From the NCBI GenBank assembly GCA_030641505.1, contig DAOWHI010000256.1:1-13277 (forward strand): 13,277 bases of DNA, given 5' to 3'. The translations under genes and the position numbers were made by a program. Of this stretch, positions 7,406 through 13,277 are shown one piece after another; position 1 is the stretch's first letter; the number at the start of each line of letters is the position of its first letter. Below the pieces are notes generated by a model, which saw nothing but the letters and a program-made list of their open reading frames with translations, was not told the DNA's origin and did not search any database. This stretch comes from Gemmatimonadota bacterium. GTDB lineage: Bacteria > Gemmatimonadota > Gemmatimonadetes > JACCXV01 > JAHWKZ01.

Positions 7406-8539
7406 GTGAGAAAAGACCATAACGAATATAGCAGCCCCCCTAATCGCCATCATGCCGCCTGCAGAATCGGCTTGTTGTCGTTATTGGTGGCGCTATTGAT
7501 AGTTCTCAACGTCACGCCCATCCGCGGTCAATCGACGGATCGAGTTCCAGCGGTCCGGTTCCATCTAGGCGGCGCCGAGCTCCTGCCGATGGCATATCCC
7601 GAGCGGTATCGTGGCAACCCGGAAGCACTGACCGAGGATGTGGAGTGGGTTCGTGACCACGCCGACGAGCTCGTTGAATGGTGGGACCGCGAGGGGTTGC
7701 TATTTCTTCAGCGCGTGACCGACTTCGCCGGGCTTCGATGGCCATATAGGGACATCGATGTTTACCTGGTTCGTCACTGGCCAGTCGTCTCGATCGAGCG
7801 ACCGCTGGTGCTCGCACTCGAGGCGATTCGAGCCGACGGGCGCGCGGTGCCAGTACCTGAAGACGACGATGTCCGCGTACTATTGGTCGCTCACCAAATC
7901 ACGCACTACATCGTCGATCCGCCCGAATTTGAACCGTCAGGTCCACGAGACCTCGCCTACGAACATCCGTTCATGGCGCCAGGCAACTTCGAGGCCGAAG
8001 CGATGGTGAACTGGCTCACCTATCGGGCGATCGAGGACCTCTGGGGTCAAGAGCGGTTGGCGGCGGCCACCTCGGACGAGATCTGGCAGGCGTACAATCC
8101 CAATCATAGCTACGTGATCGACGAGCTGGAGCCCCGCCATCGGTTGTCACGGCGGCAGCCGCTGGCTGAATGGCTCGGGGACAATCCTCCCGGGAGCGAG
8201 ATCTTCCGTGTACGTGACGCCTACGCGCGTCAAAGTACAGATCCATCAGCTCAACCGGTGGCCGATCGCGAGCGTGTAACCGGGACCGACTACGGCCTTG
8301 ATCTCGGCGCCTCCTACGATGGCCGGATCTTCGTTGCCTACGTCGATGCTGAGTCGCCAGCCGGTCGAGTCGGTGTCCAGCAAGGAGACGTCGTACGCAC
8401 GATCGAAGGTCGCGAGGTAGGGACGGACGTCGCACAGGCTCAGCAACAGATGGACGAGTCGTGGGACAACAACGGCGAGGTCAATCTTAGTGTGTCGCGC
8501 CAGGGCCGGGAGATCTTTTTCACCATCGAGGCGTCCTGA
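7406..8539 (+). CDS. exported PDZ-domain protein with degenerate metallopeptidase-like domain (HQITH)
   Basis: A 377-residue envelope protein. The frame is open much further upstream, antisense to mrp, but GTG 7406 has a Shine-Dalgarno 8 nt away and puts a basic n-region and one hydrophobic segment (IGLLSLLVALLIVL, about residues 21-34) at the N-terminus, ending near IRGQ; this is a signal peptide or signal anchor. Residues about 60-270 resemble peptidase-MA-like gluzincins: VAHQITHYIV at 161-170 has the two metal-ligand histidines (H163, H167) but Gln164 where catalytic Glu is expected, and FEAEAMVNWLTYRA (E196, E198) could supply the third ligand. Residues 292-377 form a PDZ domain (AYVDAESPAGRVGVQQGDVV and on). 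Function is unknown; it may bind rather than cut its target. A CPBP protease gene follows directly. Confidence 0.85.
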   Translation: MRKDHNEYSSPPNRHHAACRIGLLSLLVALLIVLNVTPIRGQSTDRVPAVRFHLGGAELLPMAYPERYRGNPEALTEDVEWVRDHADELVEWWDREGLLFLQRVTDFAGLRWPYRDIDVYLVRHWPVVSIERPLVLALEAIRADGRAVPVPEDDDVRVLLVAHQITHYIVDPPEFEPSGPRDLAYEHPFMAPGNFEAEAMVNWLTYRAIEDLWGQERLAAATSDEIWQAYNPNHSYVIDELEPRHRLSRRQPLAEWLGDNPPGSEIFRVRDAYARQSTDPSAQPVADRERVTGTDYGLDLGASYDGRIFVAYVDAESPAGRVGVQQGDVVRTIEGREVGTDVAQAQQQMDESWDNNGEVNLSVSRQGREIFFTIEAS

Positions 8540-8574
8540 AGCGCGGTCACGGCCTCACCCTGAGCCATACGGTT

Positions 8575-9399
8575 GTGGTGCTCGCCGCCACGCTGGTATT
8601 CGGTTACTGGCTCTTGAAACTCACCGAGTGGTTGTTTCCCGGCTGGCCGGAGATCGTGCGCCTCGCACTGCCGACCGAGATCTCCTTCGCTGCCGCGATC
8701 GCTTTCGTAGTTTGGAGAGGCAATTCCGGTTGGAGAGAATCACTGGCCATAAAGGCGTTGGACCGTCGCTCGATCCCCCCGCTCCTTTTGGTTTTGGTTG
8801 GATCCGTGACAGTTTTCAGCGAGTTGTACGTTGTCATTCAGCGTCTGGCTCCGGTGCCCGAGGCATACGCTGAGTTTCTCCGCGGTCTCCTTGACACCGG
8901 GAGCCTCGAGACGATCGTTTTGGCGGTAATCTTGGCGCCGTTGCTCGAAGAGGCGCTCTTTCGCGGTGCAATCCTACAAGGTCTCAGCCGGACTCGTGGG
9001 CCACGCTCGGCGAGCACGTGGACAGCGATCTTCTTCACCGTGTTTCATATCTACAACCCGTGGCAGTTGTTGCCGACGTTCTTCCTCGGCCTGGTGCTCG
9101 CGTGGCTCGTGCTTACCACTGGTTCGCTATGGGCTTCGATCGCCGTGCACGGCCTTTTCAATGCGGTTTCGCTGCTCCTGATTCGGCTCCCGGCCGAGGA
9201 TATCTCGCCGTCCCAATGGGCCGTCCCCTGGGTCGTGTCGGCGATCGTATTGGCGTTACTCGCCGGGAGTCTGGCGTTGTTGGTCGGGATGGCGTGGATC
9301 GAGCGGCAAACCGGGGGTGGGCCGTTCGCCGAGTCCGAGACGGATGCGAGTGGCTCACCGCCGCCAGGGACGAGCTACCTGCCCGACACCTCGTCGTAG
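8575..9399 (+). CDS. CPBP family intramembrane metalloprotease (CAAX/Abi type)
   Basis: A 274-residue polytopic membrane protein with about 7-8 helices. The family motifs are complete: EEALFRG (125-131, the EExxxR motif with catalytic glutamates), a histidine in FTVFHIY (H158), and HGLFNA (H192, N196). Such glutamate/histidine proteases cleave within or near membranes; eukaryotic Rce1 cuts CAAX proteins, while bacterial members act in diverse, mostly unknown processes. After a last helix (about 220-242) there is a polar, proline-rich tail. GTG 8575 is the first standard start but has a poor Shine-Dalgarno. The frame stays open back to CTG 8536, which overlaps the TGA of the PDZ gene and would add LKRGHGLTLSHTV, a plausible basic N-terminus. 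Its end overlaps the convergent kinase gene by 25 nt. Confidence 0.9.
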   Translation: MVLAATLVFGYWLLKLTEWLFPGWPEIVRLALPTEISFAAAIAFVVWRGNSGWRESLAIKALDRRSIPPLLLVLVGSVTVFSELYVVIQRLAPVPEAYAEFLRGLLDTGSLETIVLAVILAPLLEEALFRGAILQGLSRTRGPRSASTWTAIFFTVFHIYNPWQLLPTFFLGLVLAWLVLTTGSLWASIAVHGLFNAVSLLLIRLPAEDISPSQWAVPWVVSAIVLALLAGSLALLVGMAWIERQTGGGPFAESETDASGSPPPGTSYLPDTSS

Positions 9400-10148
9400 G
9401 CCTGTCTGAATGCGTCGAGTTCGACGCTGCTCCAAGTCACGCGTCCAGCCCGGCGAACCTTTTCGAGCGAGCGCTGAAAGCGTTCTAGGTTAGCGGTTGC
9501 GCGCACCCCATCCGGTTCGGTGACGCGCGCCCGATCGAGATCCAACAGAGACGCCCCCCACTGACCGTCGGCCAACGGCTGCACGAAAACATTGCCGATG
9601 TTCAAGTCGGCATGGTCAAGACCGCATCGATGGGCATCACCCACCAACGCGCCGGCCGCGCGCATGGCTGCGATGCGGACGTCCACCGGGTACCGATTTG
9701 GCGCCAACAGCGCCTCCAGGTCGTGCCCCGGTTCGAGCCACTCGGTTGCCAGGTCGGCTCGGTAGCCCGGGCGCGCCGACGTAACGACAGCGCACACTAC
9801 GCGAGGCGTAGAGACGCCGGCGCGACGAAGTTGCTCGCTGACGACGAGCTCCAGAAACGGCCGCGGTGGCGAGTCGAGGTACCGATCACCAAGCAATGGC
9901 GCCATCCAACCACCGCGTCGAAAGTGGCGCACCGCGGCATCGTATTCCCCCAACCGGACCCGATACACTGAACCGCGGCCGGTATCGATCCTCTGTCGCG
10001 ATCGATCGGCGGCCCATACGCTCAGCGATCCGGCTTGATCGATCGCAGCTCGGACGTCATCTGCGGCGAATCGCCAGGCGACAACCGTGTGTGATCCTTG
10101 TTGCCAGCGGTCGTATCCGGGTGGAGGATGCGTCGGATCGTCTGTCAA
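9375..10148 (-). CDS. 3-deoxy-D-manno-octulosonic acid (Kdo) kinase-like protein, KdkA/WaaP type
   Basis: A 257-residue protein-kinase-like enzyme. In the family, KdkA phosphorylates Kdo of the LPS inner core at the cytoplasmic face of the inner membrane. The visible family features are the glycine-rich GRGS (57-60), VRHFRRGGWMAPLLGDRYL (73-91, the hallmark RHxRRGG and LxDRYL block), PGYRADLATEWL (127-138), the catalytic loop HADLNIGN (179-186) and the metal-binding LLDLDRAR (201-208, replacing DFG). The start is TTG 10148, four bases after the TAA of dacB copy 2, with only weak ribosome-binding sequence, so translation is probably coupled to that gene. The presence of this enzyme is the best evidence that the host makes LPS. 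A WaaP-type heptose kinase is an alternative, less likely from the motif block. Confidence 0.85.
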   Translation of the reverse strand: MTDDPTHPPPGYDRWQQGSHTVVAWRFAADDVRAAIDQAGSLSVWAADRSRQRIDTGRGSVYRVRLGEYDAAVRHFRRGGWMAPLLGDRYLDSPPRPFLELVVSEQLRRAGVSTPRVVCAVVTSARPGYRADLATEWLEPGHDLEALLAPNRYPVDVRIAAMRAAGALVGDAHRCGLDHADLNIGNVFVQPLADGQWGASLLDLDRARVTEPDGVRATANLERFQRSLEKVRRAGRVTWSSVELDAFRQAYDEVSGR

Positions 10149-10151
10149 TGG

Positions 10152-11663
10152 TTACGGCGCCCAGCCGAGGATAAACCCTTCCACGAGTCGATCGATGGCT
10201 GGGTTGGCCCGCGAACCGGCACCGTTGACGAATACACTGAAAGCGTACTCGCGGTCGGAAACCGTGGTCATGTACCCAGACAGCGCGTAGACGTTGGCGA
10301 TGAAACCGGTCTTGGCTCGCACCCGCCCTTGAGCGGCGCCGCCTCGAAAACGTCCCTTCAGGGAACCGCTCTGACCAGCGACCGACAGCGTGCGCGCAAA
10401 AACATCGCCATCAGGGCGTGAGCGCATGGTCGTCAGCAGCTCCGTCAACGCTCGGGGAGTCGTCAGATTGGCCGGCGAGAGCCCCGAGCCGTCGCGTAAC
10501 AGAAATGCCGTCGTATCCATTCCGAGCCGAGCCAACGTCTCGCGCTCGACTTCGAGCCCAGCCTTCCACGTTCCGGCGCCGGCGATCTCCCGGCCCAACG
10601 TCTTTAACACCTGCTCGGCGTGCCAGTTTTGGCTCCGGCCGTTGATCGACTCGAGCACCCTCGCCATTGGTATCGATCGATGATTGGCGAGCGCGATCGA
10701 GTCACCCGATAGCACCGGCGAGGCGAGCGGATCCGACACCGTTCGGACGCGACCCTCGACCTCAATGCCGCGGTCGACGAGCACGCTTCGAAGAATTGTC
10801 GCCGAATAGTCGGCCGCACCCACCACCGCGACATACGCCGTGTCCGGTGGCTCATCGAGTGGCAGCACGCCGAACGCGGTGATCCGATTGGAACCCGGTT
10901 CGCGCTTCATATCGAACGTCGATTCGGTGCCCCTCGGTCCGGTCATTGCGTAGTTGTCCAGGGTGTAAAAGGGTGACTGCGGTCGAGTCTCAATCGACGG
11001 TGGCACGCCGGCGCGAGGCCCCGGTCGGATCGAAACATCGATGCTGTTGTCGTTGAACCCGAGCGCCCCGACAGGTGCCGCGTACCACCACATCTGATCG
11101 AAGCCGGACCAGTCTCGGTGGTGGTACTCGTTATCCCAATGCGACTCATCGGCGATCAGGTCTCCGGTGACCCGTTTCAGGCCCCGTTTCACGAGGGAAT
11201 CAGCGAGCCATTCGAAAATCGAGGTCATCGATGGCGCGTGACGCCCGGACAAGTTTGGGTCGCCGCGACCGTATAGCACGAGGTCCCCATTCAGCGTCCC
11301 ATCGGAACCGATTGGCTGAGTGGCGTAGACCGTCGTCCGGTAGGTGAAATCGGGCCCCAATCGTTCGAGAGCCACGGCGCTTACCACCAGCTTGAGATTG
11401 GATGCCGGAACAAAGAAGCGATCCGCGTTGTGAAGCGCGACCCACCGCCCGGCCTCGATGTCGAATACAGCCACACCCCAGTGTGCTCGGGATAGCGGGC
11501 CATTGGCCACCGTGGCCAGCCATGACGGAAGCGTGTCCCCTGCGGCGATCCGGATCGAAGACTCGGCCGCCGCTTCGGGCCGACTGGCGATCGCGACCAT
11601 GGTGAAAAGCGACAGCCCGAGCACCATCGCGACCGATCGGATTTGTCTCGACCTTACGGACAT
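10152..11663 (-). CDS. dacB: D-alanyl-D-alanine carboxypeptidase/endopeptidase, PBP4 type (peptidase S13), copy 2
   Basis: A 503-residue periplasmic serine peptidase from ATG 11663, the start that gives a clean signal peptide (MSVRSRQIR, then a hydrophobic core up to about residue 30). Its three active-site motifs are intact: SNLK (S88, K91), SQN (344-346) and KTG (451-453), with DGSGLS near 391-396. In frame, a TTG at 11729 would add 22 residues and overlap the DUF3108 stop as TTGA, suggesting coupling; neither start has a good Shine-Dalgarno, so the choice is open. The KTG context is AKTGFIAN rather than the commoner KTGTLxG of copy 1. The copies share the general layout (RGDPxLSGR, GFNDN) but differ clearly, so they are old paralogues. 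The Kdo-kinase-like gene follows 3 nt after the stop. Confidence 0.93.
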   Translation of the reverse strand: MSVRSRQIRSVAMVLGLSLFTMVAIASRPEAAAESSIRIAAGDTLPSWLATVANGPLSRAHWGVAVFDIEAGRWVALHNADRFFVPASNLKLVVSAVALERLGPDFTYRTTVYATQPIGSDGTLNGDLVLYGRGDPNLSGRHAPSMTSIFEWLADSLVKRGLKRVTGDLIADESHWDNEYHHRDWSGFDQMWWYAAPVGALGFNDNSIDVSIRPGPRAGVPPSIETRPQSPFYTLDNYAMTGPRGTESTFDMKREPGSNRITAFGVLPLDEPPDTAYVAVVGAADYSATILRSVLVDRGIEVEGRVRTVSDPLASPVLSGDSIALANHRSIPMARVLESINGRSQNWHAEQVLKTLGREIAGAGTWKAGLEVERETLARLGMDTTAFLLRDGSGLSPANLTTPRALTELLTTMRSRPDGDVFARTLSVAGQSGSLKGRFRGGAAQGRVRAKTGFIANVYALSGYMTTVSDREYAFSVFVNGAGSRANPAIDRLVEGFILGWAP

Positions 11664-11725
11664 CACTGAGGGCGAAGCTAGGAAGGCTTTTCCAGAGACG
11701 TCAACGTTGACGCCCCAGCGTGGGC

Positions 11726-12505
11726 TCAATCGACCGAGACGATCGTCTTTCCGGCCGAAAACCCGACCAATTCGGCGCGAAACTTCCCGAGGCCGATCCT
11801 GCTCGACAGTTTGACCGGCACGTGTCGATCGTCAGCGGTGACCCAAAGCAGGTTCTCGCCGCCTTTCTTGAAGACCCCTTGGTTGGTCTTGAAATCGAGT
11901 TTCAGGACGTAAGTCTCGAACGTGCCAGCAGGCACCTTGACTCGTTCCTTCTTGAGGACCTGAATGGTCAGTGGGTTGTCTTCTGGGTCCGCCAGATTCC
12001 GAAGTGTGAACTTGGCGCCGGGTTCAAACGGCAGCAGTCGGATGAAGTACAGAATCGACAGTTGATCGACCGCCCGCGGACTTGCCGGTTTTGTTTCTCC
12101 CTTGCCGTTGATGCGAAGGTGCTGCTCCTGGTCGAATCGGTAAACGCGATCACGGGCTGTGTCATTCTCGATCGATTGACGGGTGTACTTCAAAGAGTAG
12201 AGCTCGGCGGCGTCGAACCAAGCTTCCTCGGATTGCTCGATCTCGTAGATGACGGACACGCCTTCATTGCTCTCGACCTTGGACACGAAGTGGTACGCGG
12301 GGCGCCCTTCGAACTCGCCCAACTCCTCGATGCGGAGCCACCATGAGCCGGCGGGTACGAATCCGTACGCGACCGAGTAGGTAAGCTCCTCACCCGGGTT
12401 GAAAGCTAACGCGGTGGCGGTGTCGGCTTCGTTGGTCTGCGCGTGAGCGGCGGTTGAACCGAGCGTCAGCGCAAGCACGACGAGGTTGCTGCAGAATCGT
12501 CTCAT
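11726..12505 (-). CDS. DUF3108 domain protein, periplasmic
   Basis: A 259-residue exported protein with a signal peptide at 1-22 (MRRF, hydrophobic core, cut after AHA). The mature part fits the DUF3108 family: an opening segment FNPGEELTYSVAYGFVPAG, followed by VSKVESNEGVSVIYEI, then RVKVPAGTFETYVLKLDF and a closing LLWVTADDRHVPVKLSSRI. These are beta strands of a lipoprotein-carrier-like barrel seen in Gram-negative bacteria. No catalytic residues can be named and the family function is not established. The ATG at 12505 has no Shine-Dalgarno; a TATAAC box ends 8 nt upstream, suggesting a short leader or leaderless message. It is the first gene of a likely operon with dacB copy 2 and the Kdo-kinase-like gene, possibly also reached from the glycosyltransferase 46 bp upstream. 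Confidence 0.88.
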   Translation of the reverse strand: MRRFCSNLVVLALTLGSTAAHAQTNEADTATALAFNPGEELTYSVAYGFVPAGSWWLRIEELGEFEGRPAYHFVSKVESNEGVSVIYEIEQSEEAWFDAAELYSLKYTRQSIENDTARDRVYRFDQEQHLRINGKGETKPASPRAVDQLSILYFIRLLPFEPGAKFTLRNLADPEDNPLTIQVLKKERVKVPAGTFETYVLKLDFKTNQGVFKKGGENLLWVTADDRHVPVKLSSRIGLGKFRAELVGFSAGKTIVSVD

Positions 12506-12509
12506 AGGT

Positions 12510-12537
12510 ACCGGTTATACGGGGCAGAGAACCGGTT
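12510..12537 (-). promoter_or_regulatory. candidate promoter and paired ACCGGTT operator sites before the DUF3108 gene
   Basis: On the minus strand TATAAC (12519-12514) is a good -10 box 8 nt before the ATG; no clear -35 box is visible. ACCGGTT occurs at 12510-12516 and again at 12531-12537, exactly 21 bp apart, and the second copy is part of the 8-bp palindrome AACCGGTT (12530-12537). The first copy overlaps the -10 box. Two palindromic cores two helical turns apart over a promoter are what a dimeric repressor would need. No regulator gene is nearby. Confidence 0.42.
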
Positions 12538-12551
12538 TGTTCCCTGGCGGA

Positions 12552-13277
12552 TCAGCCCTGGGCGGCCGGAGCGCGGTCTACGCTGCCGGTGAGGCTCAGT
12601 TGGCTCTTGACCGCGCCGTGCCACTCGTGCCGTGATTCGCGAGTGCGGATGTCGCAGCGGTTTGGCGCCGGCACCTCGGCGATCGATGGGTGCAGTCGCC
12701 CCAGGCGCAGGAGAAGCTCTACGTTGGCAGCGTTGTCGCGGTACGTGATGAGATTCTCCTGGTTCACGGTGATTGCTTGCTTGAGCGTGCTAATCCGATA
12801 GGCGCGGAACGTCGACGTGTAGTCGGTGACTCCTTGGAGCGGCATGACCGCCTTGAGAACCGTAGACACGACTCGTGCCCCAGCACGACGAGAGAACGGC
12901 ATCGCCTCAGACGGTCGATCGGTTCTCTCACGCGCGCCGATCACGACATCCGCACCGGCTTCAATCTGTCGAACCATGTCCGGCACCGGATCCGGCGACC
13001 ACGAAAAATCGCCTTCGATGGTGATCGCGATGTCGCGTTGCGGGTAGCGGGACAGCCGGCATGCTTCTCGAACCAGCCGGTCAAGTGCGGGTCCAAACCC
13101 GTTATTGTTGGCGTGCTTCAGAACTCTTACCGGCAGAAACTTTCGATATCGTTCCGCGACCTTTGCGGTGGCGTCTCGCGAGCCGTCGTCGAGAACGATC
13201 GCCAGGTAGTCGCGACGAACGGTCTGCATGACGGAACGGAGTTTGTAGAGGAGGAGACCGATCGTCTCCTCCTCTTC
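12552..13277 (-). CDS. glycosyltransferase family 2 protein (5' truncated by window)
   Basis: The frame runs off the right end of the window: upstream of the internal ATG at 13229 it continues as EEEETIGLLLYKLRSV, which matches the N-terminal NEEExI segment of family-2 glycosyltransferases, so 13229 is not the real start. In the 241 visible residues, LDDGSRDAT (29-37) is the nucleotide-sugar binding DDGSxD motif, ANNNGFGPAL (56-65) matches the N-x-G-x-G-x-A-L loop of dolichyl-phosphate mannose synthase-like enzymes, and EGDFSWSP (88-95) stands where the metal-binding DxD usually is, with Asp90 as the likely ligand. VVIGAR (111-116) is also typical. No C-terminal membrane helices follow. It probably transfers a sugar to a lipid carrier or glycan at the inner membrane; donor and acceptor are unknown. 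Confidence 0.9.
   Translation of the reverse strand, partial: EEEETIGLLLYKLRSVMQTVRRDYLAIVLDDGSRDATAKVAERYRKFLPVRVLKHANNNGFGPALDRLVREACRLSRYPQRDIAITIEGDFSWSPDPVPDMVRQIEAGADVVIGARERTDRPSEAMPFSRRAGARVVSTVLKAVMPLQGVTDYTSTFRAYRISTLKQAITVNQENLITYRDNAANVELLLRLGRLHPSIAEVPAPNRCDIRTRESRHEWHGAVKSQLSLTGSVDRAPAAQG
13247..13275. repeat. perfect 12-bp inverted repeat with 5-nt loop inside the glycosyltransferase gene
   Basis: AGAGGAGGAGAC (13247-13258) and GTCTCCTCCTCT (13264-13275) are perfect reverse complements around the loop CGATC (13259-13263). In the minus-strand message this forms a GC-rich 12-bp hairpin over codons for EEEETIGLLLY near the 5' end of the coding region, with a Shine-Dalgarno-like AGGAGG in one arm. 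Repeated Glu and Leu codons could produce it by chance. Confidence 0.7.

Noticed and set aside
8575..9399. Abortive-infection (Abi) phage defence gene
   Set aside because: The Abi label is shared by the CPBP family, but nothing nearby looks like defence or bacteriocin genes, so envelope proteolysis is the safer reading.

Overview
The window is a dense, GC-rich (about 60% by eye) bacterial chromosomal segment. It holds 13 protein genes and no RNA genes, CRISPR arrays or mobile elements that I can see. GTG and TTG starts are common, signal peptides are common, and there is a kinase of the Kdo-kinase type. Together these point to a Gram-negative bacterium with lipopolysaccharide. The gene style resembles Gemmatimonadota or a similar phylum, but that placement is inference from gene content only.

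Layout. (1) Bases 2-4294, plus strand: the 3' end of 5-formyltetrahydrofolate cyclo-ligase, then a tightly packed ABC exporter (ATPase and about 12-helix permease, overlapping by 4 nt), then a periplasmic DacB/PBP4-type peptidase 1 nt after the permease stop. (2) 4291-4644, minus: a small HicB-like protein with a C-terminal membrane helix and no HicA toxin beside it. (3) 4746-5204, plus: a small secreted protein with one calcium-loop (FG-GAP/VCBS-like) motif behind a very strong Shine-Dalgarno. (4) 7365-5201, minus: a two-gene operon of an Mrp-type Fe-S carrier ATPase and a DHH/DHHA1 phosphoesterase. (5) 7406-9399, plus: a membrane-anchored or secreted PDZ protein whose metallopeptidase-like motif reads HQITH instead of HExxH, followed by a CPBP (CAAX-type) intramembrane protease. 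(6) 13277-9375, minus: a glycosyltransferase family 2 protein (truncated by the window edge), a periplasmic DUF3108 protein, a second DacB/PBP4 paralogue and the Kdo-kinase-like protein.

Themes. Most of the window serves the cell envelope: export, peptidoglycan trimming by two S13 peptidases in separate operons, LPS core phosphorylation, glycosyl transfer, and a possible intramembrane-proteolysis pair. Genes are packed so tightly that all three convergent pairs overlap at their stop codons, leaving no room for terminators. No gene-free stretch exceeds about 100 bases (4645-4745 is the longest).

The least ordinary signals are these: the palindrome CGATCG, counted by hand at about 45-50 copies against roughly 4-5 expected from base composition; the Glu-to-Gln change in the HExxH-like motif beside a CPBP protease; the membrane-tailed orphan HicB-like protein; a 12-bp perfect hairpin at the visible 5' end of the glycosyltransferase reading frame; and paired ACCGGTT sites 21 bp apart over the likely promoter of the DUF3108 gene. 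I do not see one clearly new multi-gene system; the PDZ/CPBP pair is the closest candidate.
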